A DNA stretch of 64,000 nt from assembly GCF_007856155.1 (NCBI RefSeq), contig NZ_CP042266.1, positions 6,448,001 to 6,512,000 on the forward strand, given 5' to 3'. The stretch comes from Streptomyces qinzhouensis. Its GTDB lineage: Bacteria > Actinomycetota > Actinomycetes > Streptomycetales > Streptomycetaceae. Position numbers and translations under genes: made by a program. The notes beneath the pieces were generated by a model. That model had not been told where the DNA came from and searched no databases. It was given only the letters and a program-made list of their open reading frames with translations. How positions within the stretch are numbered: the first letter of the stretch is position 1; the number at the start of each line of letters is the position of its first letter. Positions 9,438-17,728 of the stretch are shown here, piece after piece.

Positions 9438-10017
9438 CACCCGAGGGGCGGGCCCGGTCCGGGGGACCGGAAAGGGCGCCGGGGCCTCCATACCCCTTGG
9501 GCGCCGGAGCGGAACCGCACGAACAGCCCCCGACGGGGCGCAGCCGGATGACGGCCTGCCGGAATCGGCCGGCCCCGGGCCCGTCGGAGGCCGGCGCCGG
9601 GCGCGTCGGACCGCGGCCCCGGACGGCGCGGCGCACCACCCGCACCGGCCCGCCCCGGGGGCTGCGTCCGCCCTTGGGTCGTCTCTTTCGGATCTTGCCG
9701 GGCTCGCGTGCCGCCCCCGGCTACCGCCGGGGTGCCCCCAGGCGCCGCGCTCCCCCTGGGCCCGGCGGCCCGGGTGGGGGTACCCCCGGGCGGTAGCACA
9801 GGTGGGGGTGCCTCCGGGCGAAGCCCTGGGGGAGTACCCCCACTCCTACGCCCGAAGGGTGTGGGGGACCCCCACTCACTGATCCAGCCTGATCCGAAAG
9901 AAACTCCCTGGCCGCGGCGCGCCACCCGTCCCGCCGCCGGGCGGGTGAATCACGATCGACTCCGCGGGTTGGCGGCGATGGTCTTGCCCCGCTGTGTGAC
10001 GGGGCTTACGTTCTCCA
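9438..10017. other. Gene-free GC-rich region with nested palindromes
   Basis: About 580 bases with no credible gene. From 9776 to 9875 it holds repeated G5/C5 palindromes: GGGGGTACCCCC at 9776-9787, GTGGGGGT (9802-9809) with ACCCCCAC (9836-9843), and GTGGGGGACCCCCAC at 9861-9875. These could terminate PPOX transcription or reflect an intergenic repeat. A weak promoter pair, TTGCCC (9984-9989) and TTACGT (10006-10011) with a 16-base spacer, lies at the right end. Confidence 0.5.
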
Positions 10018-10044
10018 TCTACGTTCCGCGTCTACGTGCGTAGA
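10018..10044 (+). promoter_or_regulatory. Candidate operator of pyrimidine-catabolism operon
   Basis: Direct repeat TCTACGT at 10018-10024 and 10031-10037 (13 bp apart), the second followed by CGTAGA at 10039-10044, giving the palindrome TCTACG-TG-CGTAGA. It lies just after a weak promoter and about 45 bases before the likely start of the first gene, a position suited to repression. The regulator is not in the window. Confidence 0.45.
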
Positions 10045-10089
10045 GGCGATGCGCCGATGCCGGATGCCACCCGGCCGAAGGAGCAGCCC

Positions 10090-10932
10090 ATGGCCCCAGT
10101 CGTACGCGCCGCCCTGGTCCAGGCCACCTGGACGGGCGACACCGAGTCGATGATCGCCAAACACGAGGCCCATGCCCGTGAGGCCGCCGCGCGGGGTGCC
10201 CGGGTGATCGGGTTCCAGGAAGTCTTCAACGCGCCCTACTTCTGCCAGGTGCAGGAGCCCGAGCACTACCGCTGGGCCGAACCCGTGCCGGACGGTCCGA
10301 CCGTCCGGCGGATGGGGGAGCTGGCCCGGGAGACCGGCATGGTGATCGTGGTCCCGGTCTTCGAGATCGAGGGCCCGGGTTTCTACTACAACACCGCCGC
10401 CGTGATCGACGCCGACGGCAGCTATCTCGGCAAATACCGCAAGCACCACATCCCGCAGGTCAAGGGCTTCTGGGAGAAGTACTACTTCCGGCCGGGCAAT
10501 GCGGGCTGGCCCGTCTTCGACACCGCGGTCGGCCGGATCGGCGTCTACATCTGCTACGACCGGCACTTCCCCGAAGGCTGGCGCCAGCTGGGCCTGGCCG
10601 GGGCTCAGCTCGTCTACAACCCCTCCGCCACCTCCCGCGGTCTCTCCGCCCATCTGTGGAAGCTGGAGCAGCCCGCCGCCGCCGTCGCCAATGAGTACTT
10701 CGTCGCCGCCATCAACCGCGTCGGCCGCGAGGAGTACGGCGACAACGACTTCTACGGCACCAGCTACTTCGTCGACCCGCGCGGACAGTTCGTCGGCGAT
10801 GTCGCCGACGACACCCGGGAGGAACTGGTCGTCCGCGATCTGGACTTCGGCCTGATCGACGAGGTGCGGCAGCAATGGGCCTTCTACCGCGACCGGCGCC
10901 CCGACGCCTACGAAGGGCTGGTGCGGCCGTGA
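10090..10932 (+). CDS. Nitrilase-superfamily amidohydrolase (beta-ureidopropionase-like)
   Basis: 280 residues from ATG 10090, chosen because GAAGGAG at 10078-10084 precedes it and MAPVVRAALVQATW is a standard family start; an upstream GTG at 10036 would run through the operator. The catalytic triad is Glu44 (GFQEVF), Lys118 (YRKHHIP) and Cys155 (YICYDRHFPE). Such enzymes release ammonia and CO2 from N-carbamoyl-beta-amino acids. With the dihydropyrimidinase and aminotransferase next door, beta-ureidopropionase is the natural role; N-carbamoylputrescine amidase is the alternative. Confidence 0.85.
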   Translation: MAPVVRAALVQATWTGDTESMIAKHEAHAREAAARGARVIGFQEVFNAPYFCQVQEPEHYRWAEPVPDGPTVRRMGELARETGMVIVVPVFEIEGPGFYYNTAAVIDADGSYLGKYRKHHIPQVKGFWEKYYFRPGNAGWPVFDTAVGRIGVYICYDRHFPEGWRQLGLAGAQLVYNPSATSRGLSAHLWKLEQPAAAVANEYFVAAINRVGREEYGDNDFYGTSYFVDPRGQFVGDVADDTREELVVRDLDFGLIDEVRQQWAFYRDRRPDAYEGLVRP

Positions 10933-12293
10933 ACCCCGCCACCGACCCCGCCGTGAACCCCGCCACCGACCCAGTGGTGAGCCGGGCCGCCGCCCCGGCC
11001 CCGCACCGCGCCCCGAACCCGCTCCTCGACCGCCACCGGGCCGTACTCCCCGACTGGCTGGCGCTCTACTACGCCGACCCCCTCGAACTGAGCCACGGCG
11101 AGGGCCGGCACGTCTGGGACACCGCGGGCAACAAGTACCTCGACTTCTTCGGCGGCATCCTCACCACCATGACCGCCCACGCCCTGCCCGAGGTCACCAA
11201 GGCCGTCGGCGAGCAGGCCGCGCGGCTCATCCACTCCTCCACGCTCTATCTCAACCGGCCCATGGTCGAGCTGGCCGAACGGATCGCGGCCCTGTCCGGA
11301 ATCCCCGACGCCCGGGTCTTCTTCACCTCCTCCGGCACCGAGGCCAATGACACCGCCCTGCTGCTGGCCACCGCGCACCGCGGATCGAACCAGGTCCTGG
11401 CGATGCGCAACAGCTACCACGGCCGTTCCTTCTCGACCGTCGGCATCACCGGCAACCGGGCCTGGTCCCCGACCGGCCTCTCCCCGCTCCAGACGCTGTA
11501 CGTGCACGGCGGTGTGCGCACCCGCGGCCCGTACGCCCGTCTCACCGACGCGGAGTTCACCGCCGCCTGCGTCGCGGACCTGGAGGACCTGATCGGGCAG
11601 GGCCGTACCCCCGCCGCGCTGATCGCCGAACCCGTGCAGGGAGTCGGCGGGTTCACCTCCCCGCCCGACGGTCTGTACGCCGCGTTCCGTGAGGTCCTGG
11701 ACCGGCACGGAGTGCTGTGGATCTCCGACGAGGTGCAGACCGGCTGGGGCCGTACCGGCGACCACTTCTGGGGCTGGCAGGCCCACGACCGCAACGGCCC
11801 GCCCGATATCGTCACCTTCGCCAAGGGCATCGCCAACGGAATGTCCGTCGGCGGGGTCATCGCCCGCGCCGAGCTCATGAACACCATCGACGCCAACTCC
11901 ATCTCCACCTTCGGCGGCTCGCCCATCACCATGGCCGCGGGCCTGGCCAACCTCTCCCATCTGCTGGAACACGACCTCCAGGGCAATGCCCGCCGGGTCG
12001 GCGGGCTGCTGATCGAGCGGCTGCGCGCCGTCGCCGCCGGGGTGCCCGCGGTCCGCGAGGTCCGCGGCCGGGGACTGATGATCGGCATCGAGATCGTCCG
12101 GCCCGGCGGCGACGAGCCCGACCCCGCGGCGACCACGGCCGTTCTGGAGGCCGCCAGGGCGGGCGGACTGCTCATCGGCAAGGGCGGCGGCCACCACACC
12201 AGCGTCCTGCGGATCGCCCCGCCCCTCTCCCTGACCGTCGCCGAGGCCGAGGAGGGCGCCGCGATCCTCGGACGCGCCCTGCGCGCCCTCTGA
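10929..12293 (+). CDS. PLP-dependent class III aminotransferase (beta-alanine type)
   Basis: 454 residues from GTG 10929, overlapping the previous stop as GTGA. Fold-type I class III features: SSGTEANDTAL near 135-145 for phosphate binding, ISDEVQTGWGRTG, and the PLP lysine Lys299 in TFAKGIANG. In this operon it would transfer the amino group of beta-alanine or beta-aminoisobutyrate. The start region is duplicated: GTGAACCCCGCCACCGACCC occurs at 10929 and again in frame at 10953, so the second GTG is an equally possible start eight codons later. Confidence 0.85.
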   Translation: MNPATDPAVNPATDPVVSRAAAPAPHRAPNPLLDRHRAVLPDWLALYYADPLELSHGEGRHVWDTAGNKYLDFFGGILTTMTAHALPEVTKAVGEQAARLIHSSTLYLNRPMVELAERIAALSGIPDARVFFTSSGTEANDTALLLATAHRGSNQVLAMRNSYHGRSFSTVGITGNRAWSPTGLSPLQTLYVHGGVRTRGPYARLTDAEFTAACVADLEDLIGQGRTPAALIAEPVQGVGGFTSPPDGLYAAFREVLDRHGVLWISDEVQTGWGRTGDHFWGWQAHDRNGPPDIVTFAKGIANGMSVGGVIARAELMNTIDANSISTFGGSPITMAAGLANLSHLLEHDLQGNARRVGGLLIERLRAVAAGVPAVREVRGRGLMIGIEIVRPGGDEPDPAATTAVLEAARAGGLLIGKGGGHHTSVLRIAPPLSLTVAEAEEGAAILGRALRAL

Positions 12294-12376
12294 GGCACCG
12301 ACCCGACCCGACCCGCCCGTCCCGCCCCGGCCCCGCAACCGACCCGACCCGTCCTGTACGAGAGGGAGCGCCCGCC

Positions 12377-13780
12377 ATGAGCAGTACCCGCACCCTGATC
12401 CGCGGCGGACTGATGATCACCGCGGCCGAGGAGACCCATGCCGACGTCCTGATCGAGGACGGGCGGATCGCCGCACTCGCCGCCCACGGCTCGGACGCCG
12501 CCGGGGCCTGGACCGCGGACCGGATCGTCGACGCCACCGGAAAGTACGTCATCCCCGGCGGAGTCGACGGCCATACCCATATGGAAATGCCCTTCGGCGG
12601 CACCTTCTCCTCCGACACCTTCGAGACCGGGACCCGCGCCGCCGCCTGGGGCGGGACGACGACGATCGTTGATTTCGCGGTGCAGTCGCAGGGGCATTCG
12701 CTCCGGGCGGGCCTGGACGCCTGGTACGCGAAGGCCGATGGGAAATGCGCGATCGACTACGGATTTCATATGATCGTGTCGGACGTCCATGACGGCACAC
12801 TCAAGGAAATGGACTCACTCGTCTCGGAAGGCGTGAGTTCGTTCAAATTGTTCATGGCGTATCCAGGGGTCTTCTACTCCGACGACGGCCGGATCCTGCG
12901 GGCCATGCAGCGGGCTTCCGGCAACGGCGGGCTGATCATGATGCACGCCGAGAACGGCATCGCCATCGACGTCCTGGTCGAACAGGCCCTGGCCCGCGGG
13001 GAAACCGATCCCCGCTACCACGGCGAGGTCCGCAAGGTGCTCCTGGAGGCCGAGGCCACCCACCGGGCGATCCAGCTCGCGCGGGTCGCCGGCGCCCCGC
13101 TGTACGTCGTCCATGTCTCGGCCGAGGAGGCGCTGGCCGAACTGGCCGCCGCCCGGGACAAAGATCTGCCGGTCTTCGGGGAGACCTGTCCGCAGTATCT
13201 GTTTCTCTCCACCGACAACCTCGCGGAGCCCGACTTCCAGGGTGCCAAGTACGTCTGCTCCACCCCGCTGCGGCCGAAGAAGCACCAGGAGGCGCTCTGG
13301 CGGGGGCTGCGGACCAACGACCTCCAGGTGGTCTCCACCGACCACTGCCCGTTCTGCTTCACCGGCCAGAAGGAACTGGGCCGCGGGGACTTCTCCAGGA
13401 TCCCCAACGGGCTGCCGGGGGTGGAGAACCGGATGGACCTTCTCCACCAGGCCGTCCTGGACGGGCACATCAGCCGCCGCCGCTGGATCGAGATCGCCTG
13501 TGCGAGCCCGGCCCGGATGTTCGGTCTCTATCCGCAGAAGGGCACCATCGCACCGGGCGCCGACGCCGACATCGTCCTCTACGATCCGCGAGCCGAACAG
13601 GTCATTTCCGCCGAGACGCACCATATGAACGTGGACTACTCGGTGTACGAGGGCCGGCGGATCACCGGACGTGTCGACACCGTGTTCTCGCGCGGCAAGA
13701 TCGTGATCGACGAGCGCCGGTACACCGGGCGGACCGGCCACGGAGCCTTCGTCCCCCGCTCCACCTGCCAGTATCTGTAA
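12377..13780 (+). CDS. hydA: Dihydropyrimidinase / hydantoinase
   Basis: 467 residues, start ATG 12377 with AGAGGGAG eight bases upstream. Amidohydrolase barrel: the metal pair GHTHME near 64-69, Lys157 in SSFKLFMAYPG (the carboxylated bridging lysine), His in MMHAENG and VVHVSAE, and the metal Asp in STDHCPF. It opens the ring of dihydrouracil or hydantoins, giving the substrate of the nitrilase-like enzyme. Codons between about 12660 and 12860 are less GC-rich than the rest, a small patch I cannot explain. Confidence 0.9.
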   Translation: MSSTRTLIRGGLMITAAEETHADVLIEDGRIAALAAHGSDAAGAWTADRIVDATGKYVIPGGVDGHTHMEMPFGGTFSSDTFETGTRAAAWGGTTTIVDFAVQSQGHSLRAGLDAWYAKADGKCAIDYGFHMIVSDVHDGTLKEMDSLVSEGVSSFKLFMAYPGVFYSDDGRILRAMQRASGNGGLIMMHAENGIAIDVLVEQALARGETDPRYHGEVRKVLLEAEATHRAIQLARVAGAPLYVVHVSAEEALAELAAARDKDLPVFGETCPQYLFLSTDNLAEPDFQGAKYVCSTPLRPKKHQEALWRGLRTNDLQVVSTDHCPFCFTGQKELGRGDFSRIPNGLPGVENRMDLLHQAVLDGHISRRRWIEIACASPARMFGLYPQKGTIAPGADADIVLYDPRAEQVISAETHHMNVDYSVYEGRRITGRVDTVFSRGKIVIDERRYTGRTGHGAFVPRSTCQYL

Positions 13781-13807
13781 GCACCGCACGCAGCAAGGAG
13801 CCGCTCC

Positions 13808-14809
13808 ATGCACTTCGGCCTCGTCCTGCAGACCGACCCGCCCGCCTCCCGGGTCGTCAGCCTCATGAAGCGCGCCGAGCGGAACGGCTTCGACTACGGC
13901 TGGACCTTCGACTCGGCGGTACTCTGGCAGGAGCCGTTCGTCATCTACAGCCGGATCCTGGCCGAGACGGAGAGGCTGACCGTGGGCCCGATGGTCACCA
14001 ACCCGGGCACCCGCACCTGGGAGGTGACCGCCTCCACCTTCGCCACCCTCAACGATATGTACGGCAACCGCACCGTCTGCGGAATCGGGCGCGGCGACTC
14101 CGCGATGCGGGTCGCCGGGCGCAGACCGAACACGCTGGCCCGCCTCGGCGAGGCCATCGAGGTGATCCGCGACCTCGCCGAGGGCCGCGAGGCCGCCGTC
14201 GACGGCAATCCGGTCCGCATCCCCTGGATCAAGGACGGCAGACTCCCCGTCTGGATGGCGGCGTACGGGCCGAAGGCGCTGGCCCTGGCCGGGCGGAAGG
14301 CCGACGGGTTCATCCTTCAGCTCGCCGACCCCTACCTCACCGAGTGGATGGTCAAGTCCGTCCGGGACGCGGCCGCGGCGGCCGGCCGGGACCCGGACGC
14401 CATCACCATCTGTGTGGCGGCCCCGGCGTACGTGGGAGACGATCTCGCCCACGCCCGCGACCAGTGCCGCTGGTTCGGCGGCATGGTCGGCAACCACGTC
14501 GCCGACCTGGTCGCCCGCTACGGCGAACACTCCGATCTGGTGCCCGAGGCCCTCACCTCGTACATCAAGTCCCGGCACGGCTACGACTACAGCCACCACG
14601 GCCGCGCCGGGAACCCCTCCGCCGACTTCGTCCCGGACGAGATCGTCGACCGCTTCTGCCTGCTGGGCCCGCCCGAGGCCCATATCGAGAAGCTCCGCGC
14701 CCTGCGTGACCTGGGAGTCGACCAGTTCGCCGTGTACAACATGCACGACGCCCGCGAAAGGGTCATCGACACCTACGGGGAACAGATCATTCCGGCCCTC
14801 GACGAGTGA
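13808..14809 (+). CDS. LLM-class F420-dependent oxidoreductase (TIGR03842-like)
   Basis: 333 residues, TIM-barrel luciferase-like monooxygenase/reductase family, with AAGGAG at 13795-13800. Typical segments are WTFDSAVLWQEPF, VGPMVTNPGTR and CGIGRGDSAMR, and a C-terminal LRDLGVDQFAVYNMHD. The TIGR03842 group is, as I recall, F420-dependent and habitually sits beside dihydropyrimidinase. No dihydropyrimidine dehydrogenase is encoded nearby, so this enzyme is a candidate for the missing ring-reduction step; that is inference. A decayed second copy lies at 17492-17642. Confidence 0.8.
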   Translation: MHFGLVLQTDPPASRVVSLMKRAERNGFDYGWTFDSAVLWQEPFVIYSRILAETERLTVGPMVTNPGTRTWEVTASTFATLNDMYGNRTVCGIGRGDSAMRVAGRRPNTLARLGEAIEVIRDLAEGREAAVDGNPVRIPWIKDGRLPVWMAAYGPKALALAGRKADGFILQLADPYLTEWMVKSVRDAAAAAGRDPDAITICVAAPAYVGDDLAHARDQCRWFGGMVGNHVADLVARYGEHSDLVPEALTSYIKSRHGYDYSHHGRAGNPSADFVPDEIVDRFCLLGPPEAHIEKLRALRDLGVDQFAVYNMHDARERVIDTYGEQIIPALDE

Positions 14810-14885
14810 CACCGACATAGGAGCCTGACCGACGTCGCGCCCGTCGGGCTTCGCCCCGTTGTACGGGAACTGTGCTGCAGACGCC

Positions 14886-15203
14886 TTACGAGCCCAGGAA
14901 AGGCCGAGTGTTGAACGTGTCGATCCAATCGTGAGTGATGACAGCACGACTGTTGCGACAGCGCAGGCTCGTCCGCTGCGTCGTGTTCTTCTCGTCGGAC
15001 CAGCGGTAATCTCCGTCCGAGCACACGATGCCGAGACGCCACCATCCTCCCTGTGACATGTCGGTGCACACTCCGTAGGCGAACGTGGGGCTCGTCGTCC
15101 ACGAGTCGCATCCCTTTGGCAGTGCCTGAGCAGGGGTGGCCATTGTGCCGAGTGCCACGGCGGCTGCCATGCCGATGGACAGGACCACATGACGAACACG
15201 CAT
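14886..15203 (-). CDS. Small secreted four-cysteine protein A
   Basis: 105 residues. The ATG at 15203 follows CCAAGGAG and starts a classic signal peptide (MRVRHVV, hydrophobic core, cleavage probably after TPAQA). The mature part has four cysteines spaced C-x13-C-x14-C-x20-C, and motifs SPTFAYG, WRLGI, CSDGDY, TSLRC and a final HDWID. It is close to the protein encoded just upstream on the same strand and shares its cysteine spacing with a third at 17172. I do not recognise the family. A disulfide-stabilised extracellular protein such as an inhibitor, toxin or signal is plausible. Confidence 0.8.
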   Translation of the reverse strand: MRVRHVVLSIGMAAAVALGTMATPAQALPKGCDSWTTSPTFAYGVCTDMSQGGWWRLGIVCSDGDYRWSDEKNTTQRTSLRCRNSRAVITHDWIDTFNTRPFLGS

Positions 15204-15247
15204 GAACGGTCTCCTTGGGGAAGTGGGTTTGCGAGACGACTGTCGAT

Positions 15248-15544
15248 TCAGCGGGCCGCGTCGATCCACGTGTGGGTGAGGACCGCTCCGGCATAGTTGC
15301 ACCGCAGACTGGTGCGCTGCGACGTGTACTTCCAGGCGGACCAGTCGTAGTCCCCGTCCGAGCACAGGATGCCGAGGCGCCATGCGTCACCGGCTGGTAC
15401 GACGCTGCACGAGCCGTAGGCGAATGTGGGGCTGTTCTTCCACGCGTTGCAGCCCGAAGGTGCAGCGTGGGTGGGCGTGGCCATCCCTCCAAAGGCCAGC
15501 GAGACACCGAGCCCGACGGATATAACGGCACTGCGAAGATGCAT
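15248..15544 (-). CDS. Small secreted four-cysteine protein B
   Basis: 98 residues with signal peptide (MHLRSAVISVGLGVSLAFGG, cleavage near THAA) and the same C-x13-C-x14-C-x20-C pattern as protein A; about half of the mature residues are identical, including SPTFAYG, CSDGDY and QRTSLRC. The ribosome site is AGGAG eight bases before the ATG at 15544. The 44 bases to protein A suggest one transcript and a recent tandem duplication. It is divergent from an AraC-family gene. Function unknown. Confidence 0.8.
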   Translation of the reverse strand: MHLRSAVISVGLGVSLAFGGMATPTHAAPSGCNAWKNSPTFAYGSCSVVPAGDAWRLGILCSDGDYDWSAWKYTSQRTSLRCNYAGAVLTHTWIDAAR

Positions 15545-15947
15545 GGTGAACTCCTGTTGATTTGGGATTTGTCGACGATGTCATCGTGAGACGGAAAGGT
15601 TGACAATCGACTGTGACCTCAACAGCAGGTAATGCTGCCCGCCTGGACTGTCGGTACAGCCGACGCTGTACTGCGAATTCCCTGTTTGGCTGCCCCTCAG
15701 CATGCCGGGGGCGGCGTTGCCTGGCCTTGTCATTCTGAGCACAGTGATTGTTTTTTCATGCACGCCGTGATCGAAGCGGACGGACCCCTAATGCTTCGGG
15801 CCCAGGGGAGTGAGCGTGCCGCCGCGCGGAAGCATGGCCGGACGGCGGCAAAGATTTCCGAGGGGTTCGGACCGGTAAGGCCGATTTTCTCCTGGAGGTC
15901 CAGTCGATGGGTGCGTAACTTTCAAGGGTGACCCTGCAGGCGGGAGG
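15545..15947. other. Divergent intergenic region of secreted-protein genes and AraC gene
   Basis: About 400 bases of lower GC than the flanks, with a TTTTTT run near 15750. It must contain promoters for both directions. No open frame in it has convincing codon usage, and I see no strong operator. Confidence 0.5.
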
Positions 15948-16958
15948 ATGGGGATCATCGTGCTGGTATCTGCACTGCGTACGGAAGATCTACCTGAGCG
16001 GGACCGATTCGAGAGCTGGCACGAGTTCACCTCCCGGTCGATCCTGCCGGTTGCGGTTCGGAGAAGCAGCGAGGGGGACTTTCGGGCATTCTTGCAGGTC
16101 GGTGACTTCGGTCCGATACAGGTTTCGCGGATAAGTACCCCCGGTCTGGAAACAGTTCGCGGAGACAGGTTGGTTCGGCGGTCCGACCCGGAGTCGTATC
16201 AGGTGTATCTTCAGCTCAGTGGCACGACAGTTGTTTCGCAGCATGGGCGGGAAGCTCTGATCAACGCCGGCGGTGTGGTGGTTTTTGACAGCTCCACCCC
16301 CTATCGGGGAATTACCTATCCGGAATCGTGTGAATCCTCCGGGTCCTGTTTAATCGTGCAGTTTCCCTATGTTCGTTCTCCATTCCCTCGAGGGGTCGTC
16401 GACAGGATTGCTGCCCGTCCGTTGACGGCGGACTCCGGGATCGCTGCCATTATGGCCCGTTACATCGTTGAACTCGCCGATCGGTCGCATGAATGCTCAT
16501 ATCGGGATGCAGTAAATCTCGGTGGCATCACCCTCGATTTGATTGGGGCTTGGCTCTCTCGTGAACTGGAAGTATCCGCCGACCTCTCGCCGGACTCTCA
16601 TCGCCGAGTCATGGAAGTGCGAATCCATGAATACATTCGTCAGCGCTTAGGTGATCCCGGACTCACGCCTCAGGCCATTGCCCACGCGCACGGCATATCC
16701 GTCCGGTATCTGTACAAGATCTTCCAGGAGCAGGATCTGGCCGTCGCCGACTGGATCCGCAGGCGCCGCCTGGAGGGCTGCTGCCGAGACCTCGCACACC
16801 CCGAACTGCGATCCCGCACCGTACAGGCCATCGCTGCTAGGTGGGGCTTCACTGACCCTGCGCAGTTCAGTCGCGTCTTTCGTAAGGCCTTCGGGATGAC
16901 ACCAACCGAATACCGTCACCACGCTGTGCAGAAGGCGACAAGGGCTGTGCAGGGATAG
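15948..16958 (+). CDS. AraC/XylS-family transcriptional regulator with two TTA codons
   Basis: 336 residues: an N-terminal AraC-binding-like domain (about 15-190) and two C-terminal helix-turn-helix motifs (LTPQAIAHAHGISVRYLYKI and VQAIAARWGFTDPAQFSRVF), ending GMTPTEYR. GGGAGG at 15942-15947 abuts the ATG at 15948, so the GTG at 15960 may be the true start. TTA codons at 16350-16352 and 16647-16649 mean translation should need the bldA leucyl-tRNA. Third codon positions are less GC-biased than in neighbours, a sign of acquisition. It is divergent from the secreted-protein pair, its likely target. Confidence 0.85.
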   Translation: MGIIVLVSALRTEDLPERDRFESWHEFTSRSILPVAVRRSSEGDFRAFLQVGDFGPIQVSRISTPGLETVRGDRLVRRSDPESYQVYLQLSGTTVVSQHGREALINAGGVVVFDSSTPYRGITYPESCESSGSCLIVQFPYVRSPFPRGVVDRIAARPLTADSGIAAIMARYIVELADRSHECSYRDAVNLGGITLDLIGAWLSRELEVSADLSPDSHRRVMEVRIHEYIRQRLGDPGLTPQAIAHAHGISVRYLYKIFQEQDLAVADWIRRRRLEGCCRDLAHPELRSRTVQAIAARWGFTDPAQFSRVFRKAFGMTPTEYRHHAVQKATRAVQG

Positions 16959-17171
16959 TCAAAGGTTTGCGCCGGGTTCCGTTGCATCCTCTAACCAGTG
17001 CACACCCGGGCCGTCGAACTTCCCCGGCAGGAAATGCCGTTGGGGCGACAGGATGATGAAGCCGGCGGAGGCCGGAGGTTCGGGTAAAAGAGTGCAATGT
17101 GTGATGTGCGATGCCTCCGGGCTTCATTCGAGAGGCTTCAACCCAGCAGCGAACAAGTGAAGGGGTTTCAT

Positions 17172-17486
17172 ATGGCTCGGAATGCGACTACCGCGGCATT
17201 CGGCGCGTTGTGTCTTGGGATTGTGCTGGTTGCAGGAGCGGGGCCGGCGTCCGCTAAATCAGCTGCCATCGCCCCTTGTTCGGGCCACCAGATAAACCAC
17301 ACAACGGGTGAGTCCCGCTGTATGTCCGGCTCGTGGGGGGTTTCTCACCGCGTCAAGATCTACTGCGTCACCCCTCGAGGCGACCACACAATAAATGGAC
17401 CGTGGGTGGGCGGCAACAGCATTTCCAGGGCTGCGTGTCCGCGTTGGGAACGCGCGGGCGAAGTCTGGTCGGAGTGGCAATACTGA
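17172..17486 (+). CDS. Small secreted four-cysteine protein C
   Basis: 104 residues with a signal peptide (MARNATTAAFGALCLGIVLV, cleavage near ASAK) and ribosome site GAAGGGG. The four mature cysteines are spaced C-x13-C-x14-C-x23-C, nearly the pattern of proteins A and B, although other residues are diverged. The middle segment HRVKIYC matches WRLGIVC of the others, and the tail is Trp-rich. It lies 213 bases after the AraC gene on the same strand. Unknown function; I place it in one family with A and B on the cysteine spacing. Confidence 0.75.
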   Translation: MARNATTAAFGALCLGIVLVAGAGPASAKSAAIAPCSGHQINHTTGESRCMSGSWGVSHRVKIYCVTPRGDHTINGPWVGGNSISRAACPRWERAGEVWSEWQY

Positions 17487-17491
17487 GAGGT

Positions 17492-17642
17492 ATGAAAGTC
17501 CGGGCCGACCGGGGCCCGGACGCCATCACCATCTGCTTGGCGGCCCCGGCGTATACGGGAGGCGAACTCGCCCGCATCGAGAAGCTCCGCACCCTGCGTG
17601 ACACGGGAGTCGACCGGTTCGCCGTGTACAGCATGCACACGC
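17492..17642 (+). pseudogene. Decayed, internally deleted copy of the LLM oxidoreductase gene
   Basis: Translating from 17492 gives GPDAITICLAAPAYTGGEL joined directly to IEKLRTLRDTGVDRFAVYSM. Both pieces match the gene at 13808-14809 (its 14397-14450 and 14685-14748), but about 230 bases between them are missing and the true start and end are gone. This is a remnant of a second copy that brackets the secreted-protein and AraC genes. Confidence 0.8.
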
Positions 17643-17728
17643 CCGGGCGGCGCCGTCGCGCCGCCTTCACCGGCCCGGACGCGGGCAACCAACCCCGAGG
17701 CAGACCCGGAAACAGTCGCTCGCGCGCC

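Noticed and set aside
9708..10043. 111-residue frame upstream of the pyrimidine operon
   Set aside because: Built from palindromic G/C repeats and runs through the promoter and operator.
12815..15199. 794-residue minus-strand open frame opposite hydA and the LLM gene
   Set aside because: A shadow of two well-supported plus-strand enzymes; its translation has no recognisable motif.
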